Positions 27,801-39,501 are shown, counted from the first letter of the stretch. The stretch is 64,000 bases of DNA from Panonychus citri (GCF_014898815.1 NW_026515454.1:1426001-1490000), one strand, 5' to 3'. A program made the numbers and translations. The notes: generated from the letters alone by a model not told the origin.

Positions 27801-30800
27801 TTGTTCTAGATCAATGTAAACATCATTGAAAATTTAACTTTAGTAAACAATTAGAGTTACAGTTGATTGTGATTGAAATTATAAACGGATTTGATTTCAT
27901 TTTATAATTAAAAATGATGATTAACGCTCATCATTTTTTTCCCTTTAATTGTAATCAAGTAAATCGGTAGGATTTAACTCAACAATCAAGGTTAGCAAAT
28001 CAATTTAATCAAAGTTTGATTGTGATTGGACAACCCGGATTCATTTTGTAACAATCAATTGATCCGTGCTAATTGTTAATCAAGAAAAACATTTGATATA
28101 AATAATTGTATCAATTGATTGTATTATAAATATCACAATCAATTTTCATGTTTGTTATTTGTTTTTTTTTCATCACAATCAATTATAAATTAGCTAATCA
28201 ATTGTATGTCTACATTTCTTGAAATAACAATTAGTTAATTACGAAATAGTATTTGATCAATATGACCAACATCTAGACCAATTAAATTGTAACAATTTAT
28301 AGTCTCAAGTAAATTAGATTGAATTTTTTTTGTCTATTAAAAAAAACGAGTAACCTTTATAATGATATGTTTTAATTGTAGTTAATTGTTGTCAGGTCAA
28401 TGTTGTCCAACACCAAGAGTAATACAATCAACAATTTAATTCTTGTTATCACTAAATCAACAACAACATGATTAACAATCAAAGGGACAAAAATAAAAGG
28501 TAAGTAAGTGTTAACTAAATTAAATTGTAATAAGAAAAATTAAAAACTAATTCTATGAACAATTAAAATCAAATCTAAATGAGGGAGACAAAAGTATAAA
28601 AAAAAGTTAAATTAGATCAACTTAACTTCATGTATTAATATATATAATAGTAATCAACTAATTAAAAATTAATCAATTGTATTAACAATTAACTATCAAC
28701 TGAATTATCATCACCATTACAATAAAAAGAGGTAACAATTTATTAATTGACTACAATTGGAAATATATAATAGATAATTATATATTCAATACATAACCAA
28801 ATTCAAATCGTCACTATTATTTATTGGAGATACAGGTTAATAGTGAAGGAATTAGTTAATTGTCACGTTATTTCAAAGCAAAACAGGGCCAACAATTAAG
28901 AGAGTGATGGTGAGAGAGAGAGGCGATAAAAACAACAATTTAAATTAAAGTTAAATCATCAACTATTTCCGTCCAAAAAAGGGAATCATCAACGACTCTA
29001 TTATTATTATTGATAATAAAGATGGTTGATTGATTGTGTTAACAATTAATAGATTGTGTTAGTTAGTTGATTAGTGAGCTGTTAATTCATAAAGGTGATT
29101 CCTTTAATTTACTAATTGTTAAGTTCCTTAAGTGTGTATGTTGATCAGGAACAATAAGAATCATCATTTAAATTGTGAAACGATTTTCGGTGAAAACAAT
29201 TTGAATATAAAGATTAGGATAATGAAGATGATACCTGATGATTTTTATCATCGTTGTAATAGTTACAATTAAAGATAATGTTTCTAAATGATGATGAGGA
29301 TCAAGAGGGGAATGATGATAAAAAGGAAGAAGACATAAAGATGACGATGATAATGACACATTTTCAGGTATTCTGAAGATGATGAGGATGATTATCTGTT
29401 AGGATATCAAGCAGAGCGGAAAGAGAGTCTCAAACTAATATATATCATGTTAGTAATAATAATGATGAAGATGATGATCATCATCATCCTCATCACTAAC
29501 ATGATGATGATGATGATGTGATACTTAAGTTTCCGTCTTTTCAAAATGTAAGTTAATCTGTTGCTTGGACAAACTGGACATTAATGATATAACTGCTTCT
29601 TAATTTTCATTAACTCTCATCATTTACCTTGTCAACTCTCTCCCTCTCTCTCTCTCTCTCTCATCTTCATCAACCTAATTTTCTTGATTATATTTCACTT
29701 TGTTGGTTAATTGTTAATCTAATCCCTTTCTTTCTTGATTGTCCAACACAATTTATACAAGTTATTAACATTTTAAATGAGAGGACAAATGTGTATGTGT
29801 GTTTTTGTGTGCACGTTAATCAACAGGTCTGATTATCAATCGTAGTAACTGTAAATGAAGATATTAAATGACTAGTGGTCAGTTTGAAGTGAAAGGATGT
29901 TACTCAAGTATCGAAATGCTTGATTAGATTAAGATTAGTCCAATAGAAAAGACATACAAACACTTGAGAAGACAAAAAAGATTATCAATTGATTGTTAGT
30001 TAATTGTTGTGAACAGTAAGAAGAAAAAAGGTGATGAGAGGGAGAGAGAGAGAGAGAGTAAAGTGATGTTTCTTGATAAGATGATGATTGAATGACAATA
30101 AGAAAATAATAATAGAGATTAATAGTCAATTGTTACCTTCGTCTTCGTCTTGATTGTGGTGAGGATTATCATCCGATTCCGGTGATCTGCTTGAAGATGA
30201 TAATGATGTTGGTGTAACTGTTTCATCCAATATTGCATCATAAGGGATTAACTTTAGTTCCTTGAATACACTAGATCCATTTGAGATTAAATCTTCTGTA
30301 TATAGGAAAAGGATTAAAGAGAGAAGACAATTAGTTAATTGGTGAACGAAATTGATGATTGTGACAACGGATTTTGGTGGTAAAGAAAAAACCATCAAAG
30401 CCAAAATTTGGCTGGCAAATTAACAAGCGAATCAGGTAAATGTGATGAGTCGTTGTTTTTTTTTATTACTTTTTTTTTCCTCTTTTCATCAAGTTAATCA
30501 AAATCATCTCAACACAGACACATTCACCTCACTAATTACCTGAGAAAATAATCACTTTGACAGTTTAATCATCTAATTTCATCTTATTAGTAACATTATT
30601 CAGTAGTTTTCTTACACGATGATTATGATTATGATTGGCGATTGAGAAAATGTATATTACTTTTTCCTACCTGTTGAAGGTTAACGATCGAGAACAAATT
30701 TTAATGATTTTCTACCTAAAAAAAAATGGTTACTATTAAAATTAACTCATGTGATGGTTGTTGTTGATTCTGATGATGATATTAACGATTATATTGATGA

Positions 30801-31105
30801 TAATGGTGATGAAAATCATCACCAGATTCAAGGGTAAGGTTAATAAAAATAATTCCTTAGGCTCATTGGATAAGAAATAATATTAATAATAAAAATAATA
30901 TATGGAGAAAGAGGAAACATGATAATGACGACAATGATGATTTCAGTTGATTAGCTTGTTTGGTTAATCATTTTGGTAAATTAAATTGTGTCTTTCATGA
31001 TGATTGAAATCATCTAATGAACAAATTGTAAAACATGAGACACAAACCTTGATCAGAAAGGCCAATTAATAGGAGAAGAGGAAAATATAAACATAAAGTA
31101 TCCAT
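15879..31105 (-). CDS. Receptor tyrosine kinase, Cad96Ca/Stitcher-like, short ectodomain
   Basis: Seven coding exons in transcript order: 31048-31105, 30137-30295, 20365-20573, 19581-19899, 18857-18967, 17080-17255, 15879-16403. Phases close at every junction, giving 518 aa. Residues 1 to about 19 are a signal peptide. Residues 20-112 form a short acidic, Ser-rich ectodomain with NGS, NAT and NAS sequons and 17 serines in a row at 84-100. A transmembrane helix spans about 113-136. The kinase domain runs from about 214 to 500: LGEGNFG (220-226), VAVK Lys245, HRDLAARN Asp349, DFG 367-369, RWMAPES, DVWSFG. The insert, activation loop and C-terminal end (YYN..., then PGEKV) resemble insect Cad96Ca/Stitcher, an RTK of epidermal wound repair, but no cadherin repeat is encoded. 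Other RTK subfamilies are possible; kinase identity is certain. Confidence 0.85.
20574..30136 (-). other. 9.6 kb intron of the RTK gene
   Basis: Separates the second ectodomain exon from the transmembrane exon. The flanking exons are both phase 1 and join to a GAT codon, so no coding exon is needed inside. The intron is very AT-rich and dominated by short words such as acaattaa, aacaatca and taattgt on both strands. Microsatellites (ATC/GAT, CT) lie mainly in the 29.1-30.1 kb end. Short open frames at 29168-29359 and 29629-29832 are low-complexity and show no domain. I saw no cadherin-like exon, but exons under about 100 bases could be missed. Confidence 0.7.
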
Positions 31106-31842
31106 GGTTGATTATTGTGTTGATTGTGATTATCAAAATTTATAGGTAAACAATTGAGAGAAGACCCAAATTAATGAGAGAATTAACCAGTAAACAATTA
31201 ACACCAGATAGTTGATTAGTCACATTTGAAGTAGACAATTGGACACAGAAAAGAAAATCACTTGAACCAATGATAAACCCAATGGATTACATATTATCTT
31301 AATCGCTTGGTAACAGTTGGATTAGTAAATGTAAATGTAATCAAAAATTCACAGAGAAACCAAAAGTCAATCCGTTTGTTAATCTAAACGTTAAATGACA
31401 ATAACAACACTAATTAGAGACAATTAACATGATGACTCGTTGAAACTGTTGAAATGAGAGAGAGATGATGATGAGGAAAAAAGAAAATGACCAGAAAAAA
31501 GAGATGATTAAAGAGAATAGAATTTTAAATGGTTGAAAAGAGAAGAAAGAAAATTTTGAGAATAAACTTAAAGGAAAATGAGAGAAAAGAGAAAAATGTT
31601 GATGATGTGAGAATAGAAGAAATAAAAAATTCTATTCTACTTGTTTCTTGTCAACGGTGGTGATAAAGGTGAGATGATGAGGTGATGAGGTGATGGTGGA
31701 GGTAGAAATGGTGATCCTGTTGGTGGTGTGTTACTGTTTGGTGATTGATTGGTTGGTTGGTTTGTTAATTGACTGTTGATTGTTGATAGAAACTGAGAAA
31801 TGTGATAATGTTTGTTGTTGTTGTTTCTTCACTTGCGTTCAG

Positions 31843-31983
31843 GTAGAAATGAAGTTTGGTTTGTTTTTAGTCGTCGTCCTCCAAAAGATCGACTTTTTCC
31901 ATTGTGTTCATCATCTTCATCATCATCATCATCATCATGGTTTCAGGATGAAAAGGAGGATCCAAGAAGAAGAAGAACAAGTG
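31843..31983 (+). other. Possible internal exon of a plus-strand transcript
   Basis: A 141-base segment is bounded by a good acceptor (pyrimidine-rich, gcgttcag) and a consensus donor (gtggtaagtaat). It is open in one frame throughout (47 codons) and includes a run of seven histidines from an ATC/CAT microsatellite. It would belong to a transcript diverging from the RTK gene. No homology is recognisable, and the next downstream acceptor candidate leads quickly to stops, so it may be non-coding or spurious. Confidence 0.25.
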
Positions 31984-32148
31984 GTAAGTAATTCTAAAAA
32001 AGAAAGAAAAGAAAGAGAAAATGTTGAACCAACGATTGAGAATCAACACTAATCCAGCAAAGAAAATGAGGGAAACTGTTTATATGAACATTCAACTCTT
32101 TCTTTTCTCTCTTTCGACCTTCTTTATTTTCTTCTCTCTCTCTTTCTC

Positions 32149-32767
32149 TTTTATCTTCCAGACTTCTCATCAATACTTGTAGAACTACTTTCTCTCTCTA
32201 TCAATTATCATGTTCCATAATTTTCTTATCTCCATCCCTTCTTCTTCTTCCACTTATTGTGATCTTCATCTGATTGTTTCTTTTCTTCCAAAATCCTTTG
32301 TGTTCTTTTCTCTCTCATTTAGAGTTTTTTTCTTCTTCTTCTTCTCCTTGATGAAAGATCAGCTCATAGGAATATGAGTATTTCTATTTACAGGTAAAGT
32401 GAATTCCATGGTTATTAGAAGAAAAAATTCTTATGATTTCATTTGAAATTCTAAATTTGATGACCAAGGCCCAAGAAAAAACTCTTCTCTATTCTTGGTT
32501 ATCATCAACAGGATAATCGCTGGTTAATCATTGGAGATGATGAATTGTGATAATTTAGAAAATTCATCAACCTGTTGGCTCCTTAATCAGGTAATCGATT
32601 TATTCTTACCCTTTCCATGAAAATAACAAGAAATTTGAATGGTTGAAATTCGTTGAATTCAGTTAATTTAATTAATCTCTTGATTGATCATATGTTGAAT
32701 TTTGTTTACCTTTTAAAATTGTAGAGGTAAGTTAATTGTCCGATAAATAGTATTTGTATTGATCTTC

Positions 32768-32831
<64 letters not shown>

Positions 32832-33449
32832 TCTTCCAGACTTCTCATCAATACTTGTAGAACTACTTTCTCTCTCTATCAATTATCATGTTCCATAATT
32901 TTCTTATCTCCATCCCTTCTTCTTCTTCCACTTATTGTGATCTTCATCTGATTGTTTCTTTTCTTCCAAAATCCTTTGTGTTCTTTTCTCTCTCATTTAG
33001 AGTTTTTTTTTTCTTCTTCTTCTTCTCCTTGATGAAAGATCAGCTCATAGGAATATGAGTATTTCTATTTACAGGTAAAGTGAATTCCATGGTTATTAGA
33101 AGAAAAAATTCTTATGATTTCATTTGAAATTCTAATTTGATGACCAAGGCCCAAGAAAAAACTCTTCTCTATTCTTGGTTATCATCAACAGGATAATCGC
33201 TGGTTAATCATTGGAGATGATGAATTGTGATAATTTAGAAAATTTATCAACCTGTTGGCTCCTTAATCAGGTAATCGATTTATTCTTACCCTTTCCATGA
33301 AAATAACAAGAAATTTGAATGGTTGAAATTCGTTGAATTCAGTTAATTTAATTAATCTCTTGATTGATCATATGTTGAATTTTGTTTACCTTTTAAAATT
33401 GTAGAGGTAAGTTAATTGTCCGATAAATAGTATTTGTATTGATCTTCAA

Positions 33450-33450
<1 letters not shown>
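32149..33450. repeat. Tandem duplication, two 0.62 kb units split by (TC)n
   Basis: Units 32149-32770 and 32827-33450 are nearly identical in direct orientation, offset 678 bases. I see only small changes, such as a longer T-run in the second copy (near 33004) and one missing base near 33134. A pure (TC)n run of about 57 bases (32771-32827) sits at the junction, and another (about 33451-33478) follows the second copy. This suggests duplication by unequal exchange or slippage between CT microsatellites. No open frame is preserved. Each unit carries several acceptor-donor-like juxtapositions. Confidence 0.9.
32771..32827. repeat. (TC)n microsatellite
   Basis: Uninterrupted CT dinucleotide run of about 28 units at the junction of the tandem duplication. 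Confidence 0.97.
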
Positions 33451-33480
<30 letters not shown>

Positions 33481-35504
33481 TTATCTTCCTGTCTTTCAGA
33501 AATCTTCATCTGGTTCATTCATGGGGCTCATTTATCGTATCGTTCAGCTGAATTAATGATTATTCTCATTGGAAATTGATAAGAATAAAATTGCAATAAT
33601 AATATGATAGAACTGAATTTATCTATTTTGATAGATAACCAATCAATTGAAACTCTCACGGTGATCAAACTAATTACGGAATGATTTACAATCTCAGGTA
33701 AAGTGCTAGATATTTTGTTGATCATCATCAGCAACAATCAAGTGAATCAAATTTAGTGATTTGATTGATTGTCCAAGAAAATGTCTAATTGAGTAAAAAG
33801 CAATAACAGTAAATGAAATAATCCAATTGCGTGGGTTTTTAGAGTTTACAACAGTAAAGATCATATAAAAAGTAAGAAAAAGAGTTTAAATTGTTGTTAA
33901 TTCCGGAAATTTGGTGTTTCTCTAATCATCCAGAGTAATATACTTTTCCAAGAGTTGGTTAATTTAATGGACAATTAACTAATTAACCGGGGAAAAAAAC
34001 GAAACGAAATCCAGTTAACCAAAACGTTTGAAGATGCGGAGATAATGTTAATCCAATTTGATTATTTTACAGATTAACAATTTAAAATGAGAAAATTAAT
34101 CATTCAAGGATATTAATTAATGTTCTCAATCGACTAATCAACTCTAATTCTGTGTAATTTGACTCCAATTTTAATTGTTATCAATTGAATTGAGTGAAAG
34201 TAAGAAAACGTTAGTTTCGTCATTAGTTTTAATTGTTTCGTTTTCTTTTTGATTATTCTTAGACCTGTCGAAGTATTTAAATTAGAATCCATTCTAATTG
34301 TTGATTAGAAGACAATTAATTTAGCAAAGTAACAAAAAAAGACAAACATTTGATACTTGATTGAAAATAAAAGTGACAATTGATTGATTGTTTATTGTTA
34401 ACAATTTAATCCAAATTTAATCAAAAGTTAAATTAAAAGTTCATGTGACAGTTGTGTAGGCTTTTTAATTGTTCAATTTAATCAAAAATACTACTAATTG
34501 TAACAAAAATCTTCTTCTCTATTGATAAACTCTTTTAATTGTTCAACTTTTCTGCGTTTTAATTGTTCAATTATAATCAAAGAATTTACCTTGAGAAATG
34601 TTAATTTTACGACAATCAACTAATTAGAAACAGTTTTTCCCTTTTCCAATATAATTCACATTTGCAATCAGATGATATTTGAATTGTCTGTCAACAAATC
34701 AACTAATTGTTGTAATTGATTTCCAGTCTTGATCATTTCGAAAACGATTAATTGTTTCTTTTAATTTCGATCGAATTTTTGTTTTGTTTTCTAATTTGAT
34801 TTTTCAATTTGGAGAGCTAATTGTTGGGTTTAGATTAATTGATTTAAAAACTTAATTTAGGTAATAATGTTATCATTGTTATTATGTATTCCAATCTCAA
34901 TTACAAAAAAACATTAGGTGAGTTTCTAATGAATGATTTCTCATGCAAAAGAAGATGAAAAGACAAGATCTGATCAGAATCAGAATTTAAATATTTTTAG
35001 AAAGAGGGAGATCTTGTACAAATGGATGAGAAGGGAGAGAGAAAGTAAATTGTGGATTAAAGAGGGAGAAAGAATTAGATTTAGTTGTTAAGTTGTTTTG
35101 GCCATAAAAGATGAAGTTTTTTTTTGACAATTAATCTAATTAATTGAAACAAAATTGTTAATTTGTTTTTGTCAAAATCCATTTGGGATATGTAGGAAAC
35201 GAACTCCAAATGAAGGAGGAATGATCATTTTCTTGGCATTTCTTAATTTAGAGTAATCAGTTAATTGTTGCTCAATTTTCAGTCTTTTCTTTTCATCTCT
35301 TTTCCATGGTATTTGCTTTTTTGTTAAACTTGTGTATTAACTTTTTTAGTTGTTAATCATTTCCGAGGGTTTTAAACACTCAGGAGAGGGAGAGAGAGAG
35401 AGAGTTGGGAGAAGAGTTTATGTTATCATCAGTTTGTTGATTAATTCAATTGAAGATTAATCATGTTTTAATATGGATGATGTTGCTTAGGTGGCAAAAA
35501 AAAG

Positions 35505-36099
35505 TTATTTAGTTCTCTCTGATAGGAAATTTCTCATTCCCATCTGATGGTTTCCTCTGGGCCCAGAATTATATCCTCTTCCTCCTCTTCCTCCTCCTTC
35601 TCGAGAATAATTATTAGAGCCATATGATGGCTGATGATGGCCTTGGTGAGTTGAATACCGTTGAGTAGATGTAGTTGGATGATCTGGTATATCACCTTGA
35701 TCTGACTCAGAACGAGATCGGAGGAACAATTCAATGTATCTTAATTCTATCAGAGAAAAAAAAGAAAAGAGATTAGAACCTTTTTTTTTGATAACCCATG
35801 AAAAAAAAGATTACATACCCATGTTGGATTTATTTTTACTCATGGCCATGTTTGCTTCTTCATGAGTAGCAAACTCAACATCAGCTTCTCCTGAAGGTCT
35901 TCCAAGATTATCGAATAAAATTCCGATGGATATTGGCACATAGGGTGAGAAAAACTTCTCTATATCTTCTTCCGTTGCTTTATAAGGTAATCCTCGCATG
36001 TGGATCATATTATATTTGTCCCAATATGAACTATCTAAATCCGGATCATGTCGGGTGATTTTTTCTCTGTATATCTCTAGAATGGAAAAATGGTAAAGT

Positions 36100-36148
<49 letters not shown>

Positions 36149-38457
36149 AAAAATTAAATATTTGAAGATAAATTTAGGAGGATTTGGATAATCGATAAAA
36201 TTAAGTTCTTAAATTAATGATTTTGTTTGAGGAGCATGTTAGTAAAGTAAAAATAATGGAAAACAGTAAAAAAAAATAATAATAATGTTTTGACCAGTAG
36301 AAAGGTTTGGATGAAGCGGAACAAACAAGAGAACCAACCTCTGTCAGAATCGTCCATTATCGCAGGGGCATAATATGGTCTTCTGAAACCCAGTTGAGAG
36401 AGAGGTGGTCTTGATGAACCGCTTCCCCAGTTTCCTCCTCCTGATTGATAACGTTTATTATAATTTCGATCATAAGGTGTAGAGCGGTTACTCGGAGGGT
36501 AATAATTCCTTTTTGATGGTGGATAAGGAGAGTCAAAAGACCTATAGTTAGTATCAGAGGAACCATACCCACCACCAATTCTAGATCCACCGTGTGATCG
36601 GTCCATGTATCCTTGCTGTTGATTACGAATGGCTAAAAATTCATGTGCAGAGCTTTTGAAAATTTCAATGTATCTGTAATAATAAAATCAATAAATAATA
36701 TAAAGAAAAATACCATTAACTAAAAATAAGAATAGAAAGATGAAAATTTCTTCCTTGAATACAAGGGGAGAATCACTTATATTGTTCTCTAGCAAAAGCA
36801 AAGGGAAGCCACAGTTTAAAACAATGTCATATGATGTAAAAATCATATGCAAATTAACAAGAATTGGTAGATAATGAGGTTTAAAATTGATTCCAACAAA
36901 AAGGTCTTCCTCTACTTGAAACTTCGGGTAACAAGCAGGGGAAATGAAAACAAAAGGTTCGTCAGAGAGTGAGAGAGAGAGAGAGGAAATGGTGCCTAAC
37001 CTGTGCCCAATTTTTTCCTTGTGTTTACCCATAGCTTTATCGGCAATCTCCCGTGTAGTGAACTGTATATAGGCCTCCCCAGATGATCTGCCCTGATGGT
37101 CAATCGGCAAAACAATTCCATCTCGAACTACGGATAACCCTTTTGATAATCAAATGATAGAAAGAAAAAGTTAAGGAAATATTCAATTTATCCATTGGTT
37201 GACCTAATTAGTAGTGACAATGGAAATTTTTAGACATCAATTAGAAAACGACCCTCGGGGGGGAAATAGAGATAATCAAAATCTAATGGGAAAGGATATA
37301 GGTAAGATTGGAGACTGATGATAACTGCAATTTTAACTGTCAAGAGTTTTTACAAAACCAATGGAAAATGAATCTCTGCAAGAAAAGCTTATTTTTATGT
37401 CACTAGAATATGAGAGGATAATGTTGATAGCAGGAAAGAGGATAAACATGAAATTTTTATCAACATAATAATGAGAGAAAAATGTAAAGCGAATCAATAG
37501 CTTGGCAATGGTAATAGATTAGCTTGTTGAGTGCATACATGTGAATGATATTAAGAGAAAAGTCTGTAAATTAAAAACTAATGATCTAATATTTGCTTTT
37601 AGTTAGCAGAAATTAATGTTTGACTTTGAGTTTCTCTATTACGGAAAATCTATGAGCACAATTAAAGGCTTTTTCTTTCAATGATGTGTTGATTCTTTCA
37701 TCGAATATTATGTAAATGAGAACAAACCTTCAAAAAATTGACGAACATCATCTTCATTACAATCAAAAGGTAAACCACGAAGTCTAACAAATCCATCTAA
37801 AGCTGGATCCATGTCAGTTTTATTTGGTCCGGTTCGCCTTGTAGCCCAGTCCATTTCTTTACGATTAGAGGTGAAAACCTCAATGTATCGATTGCCCATA
37901 TTTTTCTTGTGTTTCTCCAATCCTTTGGTGACATCATCTTCACTTTCCATTTCCACATAAGCTTCACCTGATGGTCTCCCTTGAGCAGAGAGAGTCATGA
38001 AAACTCCATTAGCGCCTTTCCTTATCTTACAATCTACATGAATGGATAGTGAAAACCAGGTGGTGGCACATGAGAGAAATCGAGAAAGAGGAAAAAAAAA
38101 AGAATACATTAAATGTGGAGAAAAAAAAGATGATATTTCTATGGAAAAATAAAATGGAAACAAAAAGAGTCGTGTTGTCAGGGATGAGAGAGAGAAAAAA
38201 AAGAGAAAAAGAGAGAGCGGAAAAAATGGAGAGATATAGACAGCCAAAGAACAGAGAGAAAGAGATGAAAGGTAAAAGACCAACACGAGGGATCATCATT
38301 TACCAATCGATAGATAGATGAGAGAGTAAGTTAATTAGCACCAAATTAATAGTAATTAGTAAAATTTACCTGAGAAGAACGAGACAACATCTTCTCTTGT
38401 TGCCTGCCAAGGTAAACCTCGCAAACGTAAAACATTGTCTCCCGAAGATTCTGACAT
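35505..38457 (-). CDS. hnRNP H/F family RNA-binding protein (glorund-like)
   Basis: Exons in transcript order: 38370-38457, 37728-38033, 37001-37139, 36339-36673, 35819-36076, 35505-35746. All phases close, giving 455 aa. Three quasi-RRM domains are seen: residues about 8-90 (VLRLRGLPWQATREDV...), 112-195 (VRLRGLPFDCNEDDV, RSSGEAYIQF) and 312-390 (IHMRGLPYKATEEDI, RPSGEADVEF). qRRMs of this family bind G-tracts to control splicing, polyadenylation and translation; Drosophila Glorund is the nearest family member I know. A Gly/Tyr/Ser-rich linker lies between qRRM2 and qRRM3, and a Gly/Arg-rich tail follows qRRM3. For exon 3 I chose the acceptor at 37139 because it restores the family sequence EGLSVVRDGIVLP; an AG nine bases further in would delete three residues. 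The gene diverges from RPA3. Confidence 0.93.
36105..36146. repeat. (GA)n microsatellite in hnRNP H intron 4
   Basis: About 21 GA units. On the transcribed (minus) strand it reads as a long CU tract about 28 bases upstream of the acceptor of the exon that begins qRRM3, so it extends the polypyrimidine tract. Confidence 0.95.
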
Positions 38458-38830
38458 GATGATCTTAAAAAAAAAGAGTCGAACAAAAATATTCACTCAA
38501 ATGGTTGCAAATAAATCACTAAATAAATGGAAATCAATCAATTCACCAATTTAATTAATAGAAAACAAATTAATCATAAAAAAAAACAAAATCAAAAGAC
38601 AAAAAAAAAATTTGATTCTCTTAAATTCTGAGTGAAAGTGGCGACATCTGTCGAATAGAAAATCGGGTGTGTCTATAAAAAGATTTTTTCAAATTCTTTT
38701 TTCAAATCGATTTGTGTTAACATTGAATTCGCTTTTTTTTTGTTATCATTTGATTTGCCTCGTTTTCTGTTGATTTTTGATTTGTTTCTTATTGTTTCTT
38801 TTTTATTACTTGTTACTAATTGATTCAAGA
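38458..38830. promoter_or_regulatory. Bidirectional promoter region, hnRNP H / RPA3
   Basis: The two start codons point away from each other with 373 bases between them, so this interval must hold both promoters and 5' UTRs. It has A-rich runs on the hnRNP H side and T-rich runs on the RPA3 side. No TATA box is obvious. Confidence 0.6.
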
Positions 38831-39295
38831 ATGGCTTTTGATTATCGTCCACGAATTACTAATGACATGATGCAAGGTTATTTCTCTAAACCGGTGATTC
38901 TTTTGGGTAGAGTTGCCAGTATTGAACCTTCGGGTAAAAAAGTGTGTGTTAAAGATTGTTCTGGACAAAATGTTATGGTTTATCTTGCCAAACCAATTGA
39001 TGGAGTTTTGGAATTAGATTCATGGGTTGAAGCTGAAGGTAAAGTAAAAGGTAAAGGTCACATGGATGGTGAAATTTTAAAATTACCCTCATCGTTGTTT
39101 GATAATTTTGATCAAGAACTTTATGTGTCCACAATCAAGATGTTAGTCAATCCAGGAACTGCCAACAATTATATCGTTGAAGACAAAGGTGAACATCATG
39201 GAGAAGGCAACGATATTGAATTAATTTCCAATCCAGGTGATTCCGGTAAATCTGATTTAGATGGTATGGCCGAAGAAAGTTTCCTCAATTTATAA
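38831..39295 (+). CDS. RPA3: Replication protein A 14 kDa subunit (RPA3)
   Basis: Intronless, 154 aa. RPA3 is the smallest subunit of the RPA heterotrimer, which coats single-stranded DNA in replication and repair in the nucleus. The chain shows the single OB-fold pattern of the family: an N-terminal RITNDMMQGYFSKPVILLGRV strand region, a central five-strand barrel (VCVKDCSGQNVMVYL, LDSWVEAEGKVKGKG), and a C-terminal helix (SSLFDNFDQELYVSTIKML) used for trimer contact. The acidic Gly/Asp tail from about residue 116 is longer than in vertebrate RPA3 (about 121 aa). I chose the ATG at 38831 rather than the upstream in-frame ATG at 38777, because the extra 18 residues are a hydrophobic T-run artefact and the family starts at this point. 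A poly(A) signal lies at 39478-39483. Confidence 0.9.
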   Translation: MAFDYRPRITNDMMQGYFSKPVILLGRVASIEPSGKKVCVKDCSGQNVMVYLAKPIDGVLELDSWVEAEGKVKGKGHMDGEILKLPSSLFDNFDQELYVSTIKMLVNPGTANNYIVEDKGEHHGEGNDIELISNPGDSGKSDLDGMAEESFLNL

Positions 39296-39477
39296 AAAAA
39301 GAAGAAGAAAACAATTCTACTTTACAAATTGTCTTTATAAAATTTTCCATTTTCATTTCTTTTCTAAAAAGAACAAAAAAACAAATCACTTTGTAAAAAG
39401 CGCCAAAAAAATGGTTGCTTATTTATTATCTAAGAAGAAGAAGCAGAAAAACTGTAACCTTGTTTTCTTGTCTCTTC

Positions 39478-39483
39478 AATAAA
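39478..39483 (+). terminator. Poly(A) signal AATAAA of RPA3
   Basis: Canonical hexamer 183 bases after the RPA3 stop codon. It lies only 80 bases before the aconitase start codon, so RPA3 must end very close to the aconitase promoter. Confidence 0.65.
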
Positions 39484-39495
39484 TACGAGAGAGGT

Positions 39496-39501
39496 TATAA
39501 A
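39496..39501 (+). promoter_or_regulatory. Candidate TATA box of aconitase
   Basis: TATAAA in the narrow gap after the RPA3 poly(A) signal, 63 bases before the aconitase ATG. A start site about 30 bases downstream would give a short 5' UTR of about 35-40 bases. In AT-rich DNA the motif alone is weak evidence; position is what supports it. Confidence 0.4.

Larger units (their letters stand above)
31106..35504. other. Intergenic region between RTK and hnRNP H genes
   Basis: No protein gene could be confirmed. The first part is the probable promoter and 5' UTR of the RTK gene on the minus strand. The middle carries a possible plus-strand exon (31843-31983) and a 0.62 kb tandem duplication (32149-33450). 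The remainder (about 33500-35500) is AT-rich with GA-rich runs near 35030-35070 and 35385-35405, and nothing recognisable. Confidence 0.6.

Noticed and set aside
37707..38299. Long Ser/Phe/Leu-rich N-terminal extension of the qRRM1 exon
   Set aside because: It is pyrimidine-rich intron 1 read through. The acceptor at 38034 and first exon 38370-38457 restore a complete qRRM1.
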